From assembly GCA_016281475.1 (NCBI GenBank), contig JAEEIS010000207.1, forward strand, positions 1 to 42,103: a DNA stretch of 42,103 nucleotides. Reading direction: 5' to 3'. This DNA comes from Bacteroidales bacterium (GTDB lineage: Bacteria; Bacteroidota; Bacteroidia; Bacteroidales; P3). Of this stretch, positions 18,169 through 26,696 are shown in pieces. The first letter of the stretch is position 1. Each line of letters starts with the position of its first letter. A program made the translations under genes and the position numbers. The notes under the pieces are model-generated. The model did not search any database, was not told where the DNA came from, and saw nothing but the letters and a program-made list of their open reading frames with translations.

Positions 18169-18406
18169 CTATTTTTTCTTGTACAAATTCCTTAAATAAA
18201 GTATCCGCCTACTGTTCACCGCGTAGAACAGCAGATGCATAAAGTACAGTTGCTTCTGTTTCAAGTCAATCAATTTCAATTTCTCAAACAGCGCATCCGT
18301 CAATTCCTCTAACGACCCAATTCCGCACCTCGACTGCAAAAAGGCATAAACGGCTTCTGTCTGCTGCCACAGGAAGATAACACTGCTCTATTGTTGGATT
18401 TTGCAT
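18169..18406 (-). pseudogene. Frameshifted small gene of unknown family
   Basis: From an ATG at 18406 the reading runs MQNPTIEQ, then must shift by one base around codons 9-11 to continue as VIFLWQQTEAVYAFLQSRCG and so on to a stop at 18169-18171. The second-frame part has strong protein character, including KLKLIDLKQKQLYFMHLLFY and ending RILYLRNLYKKK. The repaired product would be about 78 residues, helical and basic at its end. It starts 8 nt past the TerB-like pseudogene, so it was probably the last gene of the leftward operon. No family recognised. Confidence 0.6.
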
Positions 18407-18414
18407 AATTAATC

Positions 18415-18603
18415 CTATAATTTCATCCTGTTTATCAATTGGTTAAACCAACACAGATTGCCGACATCGGACAGATTGGGAACAGCAAATCTTTTCCGTT
18501 TGATATTGACCATCACTTCAACCTCTTCGGGGTGAATGTTACCATCAATGCTGGCAGCATAAAGCATCAGCAACGTCTCGGATTCATCTTAGATGAGTTG
18601 CAT
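18415..18603 (-). pseudogene. TerB-like small protein with a premature stop
   Basis: An ATG at 18603 gives MQLI, a TAA at 18589-18591, then an intact frame DESETLLMLYAASIDGNIHP through VEVMVNI to NQLINRMKL and a stop at 18415-18417. The pattern LLMLYAASIDGNIHPEEVEV is that of the tellurite-resistance TerB/DnaJ-associated helical domain. One nonsense codon near the start explains the break; alternatively a shortened product of about 50 residues is made from an internal ATG. It overlaps the end of the FecR-like gene. Confidence 0.55.
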
Positions 18604-19492
18604 GATTATTTTCTATAGTGCTTATTTTTACGTTTTTCAATTCACAGGGTTGAAGATAGGGTTTTCCTTCGAAGGTGGCTTCGAGGAGTTCGACGGAAAG
18701 GTTCATTTCGGAGGCGATGAGAAGGTATTGCCCATTGTTAACCAAAGGGAATGAGGTTAAATCCACTTTGTCGCCTGGTTCCAGTGGAATGAAATCCATA
18801 TCGTCGAAATAATAACAGATAGAGACCTTCTTGTTCGTTTCCTTTGGCGTTTGTTCGTCGTGGCGTTTGGGTCTAAACCGATTGGTTTTGTGATTATACA
18901 ATTCGCTAACCAACACTACATTGCAATAGAGCAGTTTGTCAGAAGTGTTCTTTAGTGTTAATGAAAGAGTGCCTTCGGGAACGTATGTCTTTTCTACAAC
19001 AATGTCATTAGTTTCATTGTCGGATTGTGGAGTGTTGGAGAAGTACACTATATTTGCGTAGAGAGAATCATAAATATCTACCGGGATTGGGCAAGTATCA
19101 CACCCTCTTGTCACCACTCCGACAGCACCATAGTGGCGGTTGTCATTTCCATGTTTCTTTACAGACTTACGGACTTTGGAATTGAGAGCAGAGAAAACGC
19201 TTTGCGCATTTTTTTCCACATCAATCAAACGGTTTTGAACAGAGACCTTTCCTGTTTTGTTGGAGAGGAACACTCTTCCTGTGCTGTTTTCGACTATGGT
19301 CACACTGCCACCCTTTTTGATGTCGAGGATGTCGTCAAGGTCAACATACCTCAAAGGGCTGACCTTTACCCAATTTGCTTCGTTTGCATGCCGTAGGGTA
19401 ACATCACCCACCACATGCTTGATTTGGTAATTCTGCTGTGCATTGGCAATCATTGGAAACACAATGCATAATACGATAAGTAAACGTTTCAT
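18584..19492 (-). CDS. Exported FecR-like domain protein
   Basis: A 302-residue protein with a signal peptide (LLIVLCIVFPMIANAQ, cleaved near 18). Residues about 20-90 resemble the FecR-type beta domain found in regulators and envelope proteins: YQIKHVVGDVTLRHANEANW, then DLDDILDIKKGGSVTIVEN and VFLSNKTGKVSV. The rest is a beta-rich region without a named family, with a C-x2-C at GCDTCPIP. It overlaps the CHASE2 gene by 4 bp (ATGA), so it is translationally coupled. No sigma or anti-sigma gene is present, so the classic FecR signalling role is unlikely. An envelope ligand-binding role in the CHAT/CHASE2 module is my inference. Confidence 0.65.
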   Translation of the reverse strand: MKRLLIVLCIVFPMIANAQQNYQIKHVVGDVTLRHANEANWVKVSPLRYVDLDDILDIKKGGSVTIVENSTGRVFLSNKTGKVSVQNRLIDVEKNAQSVFSALNSKVRKSVKKHGNDNRHYGAVGVVTRGCDTCPIPVDIYDSLYANIVYFSNTPQSDNETNDIVVEKTYVPEGTLSLTLKNTSDKLLYCNVVLVSELYNHKTNRFRPKRHDEQTPKETNKKVSICYYFDDMDFIPLEPGDKVDLTSFPLVNNGQYLLIASEMNLSVELLEATFEGKPYLQPCELKNVKISTIENNHATHLR

Positions 19493-20607
19493 TTATTTCT
19501 GTTTTGAAGTTTGACGGTTATTTTCTTATACAGGGCTACGAAACCGAAATAGATGTCGTAAGCCAACAAGCCAATGGCTATCATGGACAATGACGGTGCA
19601 AAGTCTATACATAGATTATGTTTTGCAAACAATACGCATCCAATCCAGAAGAATAGATATAGAGCAAGTATTTGTGCCAATCGGAACAGCAGTTTTCCTG
19701 TGGCGAGTTTCTTGCCGGTCAAAATAATGTTTAGCCCAACAAAAACGGCACAAGAAATGATAGCAATGAACCAGTTGAGCCAGTTTGGTGCGTTCTGGAT
19801 GTCGTGTTCTCCAATGATGGTTTCGAGAATGACAGCCTGAATCTTCAAACCACCCATGGTGCCTATTGGTGTTTGGTGCATATCCAATATGTTTGCAGTG
19901 TCGCCAACGAGTACAATCTTATCCTTTATCCGTTCGGCACAACTTTCGTATTGGTCAATGAACAATTCAGGCTTCAACGCCCAAAAGTCAAGCGTCGGAT
20001 AATAAATGCTGGCTTCGTCAAGTTCTCTTTTGTCAATGTCATACCCCGCCAATTTTGCCACTTCAGCGGCGAAAGAATGATATACAGAGTCGCCGACTTC
20101 GAATTGCATACAGTAATTCCTTATCACGCCATTCTCCAGATTCACCATGCCCCCATGCGATAAGTGATTACTGTCGCAGAAATAGGATTTGTGGATCGCG
20201 TTATTGTCTTGTGGGGCGAATGACTCTGCCATAACAATATTGGGATCCGATGTGGCATCAATTAGTGAGCTATCTCCGTCATATTGATATTCAAATACGA
20301 CATCAACGCCAATGGCTTTCGGTTCGGCCGCTTTTATGTCGTGCAGCAGTGCCGTTATTTCCTCCCTTGACAGACCTTCAACATCTACGAGAACGACATT
20401 CTCGCTGATTATTCTCGGAAGGCTGCTGTCTGCCACAGCGTAATATAAGTCTGAAAGTTTATAGTCTTTCACCTCGATACTGGACTTCAGTGCCAGCATC
20501 GAAGTGAAGCTATACAATAGAGTTTTTGACAACGCCACCGCCAGCAGTGTAATTGCAGTGGTATGAAGCGTCACGTTCAGTATTCTTTTATGTTGTTTGC
20601 TTTTCAT
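19489..20607 (-). CDS. CHASE2 domain membrane sensor without output domain
   Basis: A 372-residue membrane protein. One transmembrane helix (about 10-35) leads to an extracytoplasmic CHASE2 domain (about 40-270) with VVLVDVEGLSREEI, AIGVDVVFEY, HLSHGGMVNLENGVIRNYCM, IKDKIVLVGDTANI and MHQTPIGTMGGLKIQAVILE. Three closely spaced helices follow (IAIISCAVFVGLNIIL; LAQILALYLFFWIGCVLF; LSMIAIGLLAYDIYFGFVAL) and the protein ends KITVKLQNRNK. CHASE2 normally senses extracytoplasmic signals for kinases or cyclases; here no catalytic part follows. It probably signals through a partner, most simply the neighbouring CHAT or FecR-like protein. It is 8 nt after the CHAT gene. Confidence 0.88.
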   Translation of the reverse strand: MKSKQHKRILNVTLHTTAITLLAVALSKTLLYSFTSMLALKSSIEVKDYKLSDLYYAVADSSLPRIISENVVLVDVEGLSREEITALLHDIKAAEPKAIGVDVVFEYQYDGDSSLIDATSDPNIVMAESFAPQDNNAIHKSYFCDSNHLSHGGMVNLENGVIRNYCMQFEVGDSVYHSFAAEVAKLAGYDIDKRELDEASIYYPTLDFWALKPELFIDQYESCAERIKDKIVLVGDTANILDMHQTPIGTMGGLKIQAVILETIIGEHDIQNAPNWLNWFIAIISCAVFVGLNIILTGKKLATGKLLFRLAQILALYLFFWIGCVLFAKHNLCIDFAPSLSMIAIGLLAYDIYFGFVALYKKITVKLQNRNK

Positions 20608-20615
20608 TAGAGTTG

Positions 20616-23600
20616 TTAATCTAGTCCATCAAGAAGGATGAATGCTGCCCAGTATTTGGGGTCTTGGTAAGGTTTAAACATTTGTCCTGTGTCGTGAGTC
20701 TTTTTGGACTTGCCTGTAGTAGACTTGGAGCGGAAAGTTCCACCACTGCCTCTAAATTCACCTCTCTGTTTGCGTTGTTCTATAGCCCATTCGATTTTAT
20801 CAACCTCGTAGTTGCGTACATATTCTTGTGCAGCCTTCAGGGCTTTCTGTTTTGACATCTTCTTGATTAGCCAATTTTCATAAAATTGAGTCATTAACAT
20901 TTGTGTGGCACGGTCATCCACCTTCCAGAGACTCATAATAATAGAGTTGACCCCTGCCTTTTTAAACCCACGCTGAAGGCCGAAAACGCCATCGCCTTTC
21001 AACTCACCCAATCCCGATTCACAAGCAGAAAGAACAACCATATCAACATTTTTCAGGTCCAGTTGGGCAATCTCCGATGCTGTGAGGATACCATCGTTAT
21101 AGGTGCTTGTGTTGGGCATGCCATTCTCCAATGTCATGTTGGCTCCAGCCAAAAGCAGTCCAGACCGAGTCATGGACTTGTCTTCTCCCACAATGGACTC
21201 TCTCTCTGATTTTGCTTCTTGTTTTCCTTCGTAATAAAAGCCGTGCGTTCCTATCTGAATAACATTGACATCACTGCCAGACATTTGCTTGAACGAAAAT
21301 TCAGTGCCCAAGGAATCTGTAAACATCTTTGTCTTGATAGATGCCCGTCTCATAAAGTCATAGATAGACATCGCTTCGGCGAGAGTGCCAGGCAAAAATT
21401 CAGCATTATTTCCCCTACTGACTGAAATTGAATCCGAATTCCACGGGAAATAGGTGAAACTACGCTGCCCGTCGGCTCCACGCAAAGTGGTATCAATCGT
21501 TGCGTCATAACGCAGACCACCGTAGATGCTACAGTTCTTAATATAGGCTTTCTTTTTGTCTTTTGCTAGTTCGCGAGTTGACGAGAGACGATAGAGATTA
21601 TACCTGTCCGAAATCAGGCGTGTCGAATCCTCATAATCGGGCAGAGATTCTATCGCAATATTATACAACTCGCCAGTTGGGGCAAAATAAATTGTTTTTG
21701 CACCATCCAGAGTTGTAGACAGCTCCTCCCAGATGACACGTGAGAGTCGCGAATTGGAATAAAGATTATTCGTTGACAGCGATTCTCCCTTTGTCAGTTT
21801 TGCCAGCACTACTTGTTTTGGTGCCGTCCATTGAGGACGTATCACGTATGCCACATATATTGTCGTGTCATTGTCTGTGGTAAAAGAGTTGAATTCAATC
21901 GCTGCTTCATTTGAGTTAAGTTGTTTTTTTACATCAGTCCATTCTATAGACATGTCTCGAGTGATATCGCCAAAGGCCTTGGCCCTATTTGATAGTTGCT
22001 GCTCTGCTTTCAATATTTCTATCCTTAAATAGTCTGGTGAATATTTTGTTTTTGATGAAGACATTGTGTCAAGCTGCTTTAACAATCCCATATAAAAACT
22101 GATAGAATCATACCATGAAAGTGCCATTGAATCCTTGCTGCTAATTATGGTTTCATGCAGGTTTTGTTCTGTATTTAATAGTACACCTTTGGATAATAAC
22201 AAAGCATTCGTTGCACAAATAATATTTGAATCAGAGGCCACAGAATATGAAGTTATTGGTATTGTTTCTAAGAACGAATAGCTTATTTCATTCCAGAATC
22301 TTGATCGATAATTGCCCGGCATTACAGTAAAACCCAGTCTGATTTGATCTTTACGAGCATTAAATAAATCTAGTAAAATCGAAGAAGTTAGATTGTATAA
22401 TCCCATATTTATCAAGCATTCTAATTCGGACTCTAAAATCAGGATTTTGTCTACAACAGCGTCCTTTCTGTTGCCAATCACTGTTAGGTATTTATATGCA
22501 GCATCATACTGTCTTAACAACATGTAGCATTTGGAAATATTTAATAGTCCCCAATCATATCTATTGTCAACATTAATATCATTTGCATTAACCTCTTTCA
22601 TACATGAATCAATAAGATCTTCAGCCGAGTTTAGGAAAAAACCATTTTTAAAATAATCATATAAACATTCTGAAGATGCAATAAAATAAGGTGATGATGA
22701 CGCCCCCAATGCTTTTTCATAGGCATCAGCTGCCATATAAAGATAGTTTAAACTAGCCTCAACATTATTAAGTCGCTTGTATGTCCTTGAAACGGTATAT
22801 AAACGATTGGCGACCTCAACAGTAGGTTGATAGTTTGACAATCCAATCACATAGTTCAATGCTACGGTGTCATTGTTTAATGCCGACTGATAATCACCCA
22901 TAGACTTCAAATACAAGGACTGATAACTTAAATATGCGAGGCTATACATTGTAATTCTATCACGGAATACATCTGTTTCTTTTGATACATTCTCCATAAG
23001 AGTACCACTTACATACATGCTCTGTAAAACAGAAAATGCTTCGCCCAAATATCCTTCATCGGAGAAAAATGCAAAACATGGTATATACAAATAAGAGGCG
23101 TTAATATAATCCCCAACTCCGACATTGTATTTCATTGGTTTACAAAAATCTTTTACTTCTTCATGTAACCACCTCGAATAATCCAACGCCTGATCCTTTT
23201 GGCCTAATCGCACATAACTTGTTATGGGCAAACTTAGTAATGTTGGTGATGTAGGATTGTAAACGATAATATCCTTAACTGAACTATGGTGAATAAGGTC
23301 ATTTATATTTTGCAACACCATATTGTCTAATTGTTTCGCATAGGAGATGTTTGTTTGGTATAATAGTCCAGCAATAGAAAAGACGCATTCTGCATTTAAG
23401 GCAGAAAACGAGAAAGCATTACTGTTGATATAATAATAAGCTTTTATGGTAAGAGAATCTGCAACATCCAACCTTCCGATATTGATAAATGATGCGGCCA
23501 AATCATAAATCGTAGCCAAATACACACGTGAATACGACTCACCTAGTCCATTATCATTTGACCCTTCCAATGTTTTTAATAATTCAAGATTGGCATCGCG

Positions 23601-23990
23601 TAGTTTTTCTGCATCACCAGTACGTCGATATTCTCCCGTTAATAATTGCGTGGTTAAAACATATTCAATGATTTCTATGTTGTCAGAGTCCGCCTTTATG
23701 TATTCTCTGGCCCTCAGCGCATTCTGAAAGGATTCATCGTACTTGCCTTTTGCATAAAAACTAAGGCCAATTCTATTGTGAAGCATAACATAAGCACTTG
23801 GCTTTTTTATGGAGAGACTATCCATATATGACAATGCCTGTTGGGCTATCTGTATGCATCTGTCCAAGTCACTATGATAATAAGCCTCATTGCATTTTTG
23901 CAATTCTAAATCAATATTGTAACTTGTGGATTGTCCTATTGCCGATGTAAAACAGAAAAAGGTTATAACAAGTAATCCTATTTTTTTCAT
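20616..23990 (-). CDS. Exported TPR-CHAT caspase-like protease
   Basis: A 1124-residue protein from the ATG at 23990, chosen because it opens a signal peptide (KKIGLLVITFFCFTSAIGQ) 11 nt after the preceding stop; a longer frame to 24071 would overlap that gene and spoil the signal. Residues about 25-600 are helical repeats of TPR type. The C-terminal CHAT domain has both catalytic residues: His916 in IQIGTHGFYYEG and Cys990 in VVLSACESGLGELKGDGVFG. It continues through GVNSIIMSLWKVDD and ends YWAAFILLDGLD, as the family does. A basic Gly/Ser/Lys loop of about 40 residues sits before the last strand. CHAT proteases act after an upstream signal in bacterial conflict pathways, but those are mostly cytoplasmic; this one should be periplasmic. 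The repeat region is clearly AT-richer than the flanking core genes. Confidence 0.92.
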   Translation of the reverse strand: MKKIGLLVITFFCFTSAIGQSTSYNIDLELQKCNEAYYHSDLDRCIQIAQQALSYMDSLSIKKPSAYVMLHNRIGLSFYAKGKYDESFQNALRAREYIKADSDNIEIIEYVLTTQLLTGEYRRTGDAEKLRDANLELLKTLEGSNDNGLGESYSRVYLATIYDLAASFINIGRLDVADSLTIKAYYYINSNAFSFSALNAECVFSIAGLLYQTNISYAKQLDNMVLQNINDLIHHSSVKDIIVYNPTSPTLLSLPITSYVRLGQKDQALDYSRWLHEEVKDFCKPMKYNVGVGDYINASYLYIPCFAFFSDEGYLGEAFSVLQSMYVSGTLMENVSKETDVFRDRITMYSLAYLSYQSLYLKSMGDYQSALNNDTVALNYVIGLSNYQPTVEVANRLYTVSRTYKRLNNVEASLNYLYMAADAYEKALGASSSPYFIASSECLYDYFKNGFFLNSAEDLIDSCMKEVNANDINVDNRYDWGLLNISKCYMLLRQYDAAYKYLTVIGNRKDAVVDKILILESELECLINMGLYNLTSSILLDLFNARKDQIRLGFTVMPGNYRSRFWNEISYSFLETIPITSYSVASDSNIICATNALLLSKGVLLNTEQNLHETIISSKDSMALSWYDSISFYMGLLKQLDTMSSSKTKYSPDYLRIEILKAEQQLSNRAKAFGDITRDMSIEWTDVKKQLNSNEAAIEFNSFTTDNDTTIYVAYVIRPQWTAPKQVVLAKLTKGESLSTNNLYSNSRLSRVIWEELSTTLDGAKTIYFAPTGELYNIAIESLPDYEDSTRLISDRYNLYRLSSTRELAKDKKKAYIKNCSIYGGLRYDATIDTTLRGADGQRSFTYFPWNSDSISVSRGNNAEFLPGTLAEAMSIYDFMRRASIKTKMFTDSLGTEFSFKQMSGSDVNVIQIGTHGFYYEGKQEAKSERESIVGEDKSMTRSGLLLAGANMTLENGMPNTSTYNDGILTASEIAQLDLKNVDMVVLSACESGLGELKGDGVFGLQRGFKKAGVNSIIMSLWKVDDRATQMLMTQFYENWLIKKMSKQKALKAAQEYVRNYEVDKIEWAIEQRKQRGEFRGSGGTFRSKSTTGKSKKTHDTGQMFKPYQDPKYWAAFILLDGLD

Positions 23991-24001
23991 AAAAAGCACT
24001 A

Positions 24002-25720
24002 TTAAAAATCGTGATTCCAATTGTTTAGTTGTTTGACATACTTGTATTGTAAACATTTTTTGTCCGAGCAAATTAGATGAAGTTTTATTTCGTGAATGAC
24101 TAACGGTTTATCAAATTCACGATCATAACGCACTTCATTGCAGATTGAAAAAAGGGCAGGAAGAAAGTTCCTTTCTTTTACTAAAAGAGGGTATAGCTTA
24201 AACTGAGCGATGTCATCAAGATAGATATGTAGTGTAGACTTCTTTGTTGTTTTATTCCACCATCGATGAACATATTGTTTTATAACCCCAAGAATTTCTT
24301 CTGGCAATATGTCACTTGGGCGAACACTCCAGCAATGAATGTGTGGAAGACCATCGCACTTGTTCTGTTGATTTGCCTCACTTTGAATTCTATCGTAAAA
24401 AGCAATTTCATCTTTCCCCAAAAGAAGGACAATTATGGTGCCATTCTCTGAGTTTTGAATGAAAGTTGAGGGGCAAATCTGTTCCCTGACATCTATTGTC
24501 AAATGTGACTTTTTCTCTTCCGACAATGGCGTTCCTTTTATTTCTTTGACTATTTCCTTAAAATGTATGTCGTTTTTGTTTCTATCTTCCTTGTCAATGG
24601 AGTTGACTGCATCTTGAAATTTCTGCAATAATGGTTGAGGGAATTTGAAAGAGTCTCGCTCCAAGCGTGTCAATGCATATGTGGAAGCAAAACGATGGGA
24701 CATCAATGCGTGAATATTTGGGAACACCTCAATGCTCAAATCTCTGAGTTTCTTGTAGTGGTGCCAGCCGTATACATGACGTTGTAAATCGCTTTTGGCC
24801 ACCCTTAGTTCATGGTGGATATAATGGGTTTGTTCATCTTCACGAACGCGCATTTCAATAAGGATATCAGCGTTTAGGTGAAGATCTTTGCCACGCTCGT
24901 CAAATACAAGGATGGATACCTTTGCCTTGTCACGCAACAAGTCCATTAGAGCGTTGTAGGGCAACTTTTCGAGGCCTTCGCCAATTGCCGTAAATCCTCC
25001 AACCACAATTGAATTCAAAAAATCCTTATTCGGCAGTTCCTTTATTTCTTGAAATATGCAATTATATTTTTGAATAGGAGTTTTGTTGTCAAGATTTTGG
25101 CAATCAAAAACATTGAAGAAATCATTCGCCCGTTCGGGTTTTATGTTGGCAAATGTGTTGCACTCATCGCTTCGATTAGCAACTGTCCAATGTAAGGAGT
25201 TTGTGCGATCATTATAATTAATTATTTCGTGCCTAATCATTTTACACATATCACAAAACTTTTCTCCTTGATACTTATCGTTTCCACAGCAATTAACTAT
25301 GAATTTTTCGTTAATGTGCCAATTGTAACCCATACCTTCAATGGAAATATGACCAACTTGTGACTCTTTGAGTTTTGGCAAATCAAAGTGCTTACACAAT
25401 TCGCACTTGGGCATTTTAGATGGTTGTGGTTGTCGAATTTCTTGAATGATCCTGCCCACATGCAATCCGTTATATCTTGTTTGCATATCTCTCGCTTTAC
25501 GATTAATATCATAATAACGACAATTCGAGTGAGACTCTGCTGACATGCCATACATCATCTGTAGAGCAATGTCCATTTTACTTATTCCACGATTGCCATA
25601 TATGGCGATGCATATTCCTTTTTCTCCATTTGGATTGGGAAGACGAAAGCCTCCATAAAATAGTTCATCTAGGCCGGAGATACCGGTCGAAATTTTGGAC
25701 TCTATTTTTGTATTCTCCAT
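24002..25720 (-). CDS. KaiC/RecA-like ATPase with cysteine-rich insert and degenerate P-loop
   Basis: A 572-residue cytoplasmic protein. It opens like KaiC-family ATPases: KISTGISGLDELFYGGFRLP (9-28), then a Walker A region IAIYGNRGISKMDIALQ (38-54). The P-loop lysine (K48) is kept, but the usual Gly-Lys-Thr reads Ser-Lys-Met. An insert holds C105-x2-C108, C143-C144 and C155-x2-C158, a likely zinc site. The RecA core resumes with VSILVFDERG, NADILIEMRVRED and HHELRVAKSDLQRHVYGWHH. The C-terminal half has a second strand-Asp motif, LHIYLDDIAQF, suggesting another RecA-like lobe. It may bind nucleotide or nucleic acid and act as sensor or switch for its neighbours. It is 4 nt after the SIR2 gene. 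Family membership is inferred from motifs. Confidence 0.65.
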   Translation of the reverse strand: MENTKIESKISTGISGLDELFYGGFRLPNPNGEKGICIAIYGNRGISKMDIALQMMYGMSAESHSNCRYYDINRKARDMQTRYNGLHVGRIIQEIRQPQPSKMPKCELCKHFDLPKLKESQVGHISIEGMGYNWHINEKFIVNCCGNDKYQGEKFCDMCKMIRHEIINYNDRTNSLHWTVANRSDECNTFANIKPERANDFFNVFDCQNLDNKTPIQKYNCIFQEIKELPNKDFLNSIVVGGFTAIGEGLEKLPYNALMDLLRDKAKVSILVFDERGKDLHLNADILIEMRVREDEQTHYIHHELRVAKSDLQRHVYGWHHYKKLRDLSIEVFPNIHALMSHRFASTYALTRLERDSFKFPQPLLQKFQDAVNSIDKEDRNKNDIHFKEIVKEIKGTPLSEEKKSHLTIDVREQICPSTFIQNSENGTIIVLLLGKDEIAFYDRIQSEANQQNKCDGLPHIHCWSVRPSDILPEEILGVIKQYVHRWWNKTTKKSTLHIYLDDIAQFKLYPLLVKERNFLPALFSICNEVRYDREFDKPLVIHEIKLHLICSDKKCLQYKYVKQLNNWNHDF

Positions 25721-25724
25721 AATA

Positions 25725-26687
25725 CTATTTTTTTATTATTCTATCATTTATGTCTTTGTACAAAGGATAATAACCCAGTTGATTGTCGACGACATTCAAT
25801 CCAATATGTTCATAATAGGAGTGCAAAAGAGACTCTCCTTCTCCTATTTGACGCTTTGTGTTGCTATGGGCTGTAAGATAATAAAGTTTCTCGGTCTTTC
25901 TGTCTTTATCGGAATATGATATCATCCGCAAGGTTGACATGTCGGTCAAAGATAGTCCTGTAATCAGACAAGTATAATGAGAAAAGAAGTGCAACTGCAC
26001 CGTCGTTTGCCATGAGTATACATTACGTTGCATATCGAATGTTTCATCTTGTGACAAAACAACATGGTTGGCTTCTGGATTTGGCATTACTTCATACAAT
26101 GGAGGAATATAGCCGTGGATGTGATAAACACGTATGGTATTGCTGCAGTCATGTAAACGTTCCATGCCGTCGAATACCTCGATGGTTTTGAGTTTCTGCT
26201 CTTTATCATCATTTGATTGAACCAAATCGATAGCGTCAGACAGAAAATTGTCATAATTCTGGGTGACGACGGCTGCTATATTATTTTTTTTCACAATCAA
26301 CTCGGCAAGGATGAAGAGGGAATAGAAAGGAACCTCCCAAAGCCTTAATGCACCATCTTTAAATTGCTCATACTTTTTGTATGCCTCTGACAGAACATCC
26401 CGATTGCATTGGTTATACAGGAAGTCCTGTATAATCGGAATGTAGCTTACTCCAAGTCTGTATTTGAGTACAGATGTCTTAAGGTCTTGCTGCACTGTAT
26501 CCAATGAACGTAGCTCTTCATCCGATAATCCGGCAGCATCTCTCAGGCAGTTTAATAATGCATCCCACCGCATGTCTACATTTGGACCAGCATTGATGCC
26601 TGTGCCGACATACAGAATCATTGGGCGACCTGTATTAAAGTCCTTTTTCAGACATTCAAATTGATGTTCGTACAGATAGTCAGTCAT
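25725..26687 (-). CDS. SIR2-family protein (probable NAD-consuming effector)
   Basis: A 320-residue protein without signal peptide. The SIR2 core is visible in order: nucleotide loop ILYVGTGINAGPNVDMRW (24-41), VVTQNYDNFL with N144 and D146, IHG with H191, SQDETF (212-217), and LITGLSLTD (241-249), the ribose/nicotinamide-binding strand. The Asn and His are the residues SIR2 enzymes need to cleave NAD. Bacterial SIR2 domains of this kind are usually NADases in defence systems rather than deacetylases. The first motif is GTGIN rather than the common GAGxS, a mild change. It lies 9 nt after the unknown exported protein and 4 nt before the ATPase gene. Confidence 0.85.
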   Translation of the reverse strand: MTDYLYEHQFECLKKDFNTGRPMILYVGTGINAGPNVDMRWDALLNCLRDAAGLSDEELRSLDTVQQDLKTSVLKYRLGVSYIPIIQDFLYNQCNRDVLSEAYKKYEQFKDGALRLWEVPFYSLFILAELIVKKNNIAAVVTQNYDNFLSDAIDLVQSNDDKEQKLKTIEVFDGMERLHDCSNTIRVYHIHGYIPPLYEVMPNPEANHVVLSQDETFDMQRNVYSWQTTVQLHFFSHYTCLITGLSLTDMSTLRMISYSDKDRKTEKLYYLTAHSNTKRQIGEGESLLHSYYEHIGLNVVDNQLGYYPLYKDINDRIIKK

Positions 26688-26696
26688 GGTTGATTA

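Noticed and set aside
23991..24071. Longer N-terminus for the CHAT protein
   Set aside because: It would overlap the upstream ATPase gene by 70 nt and hide a clear signal peptide that begins at 23990.
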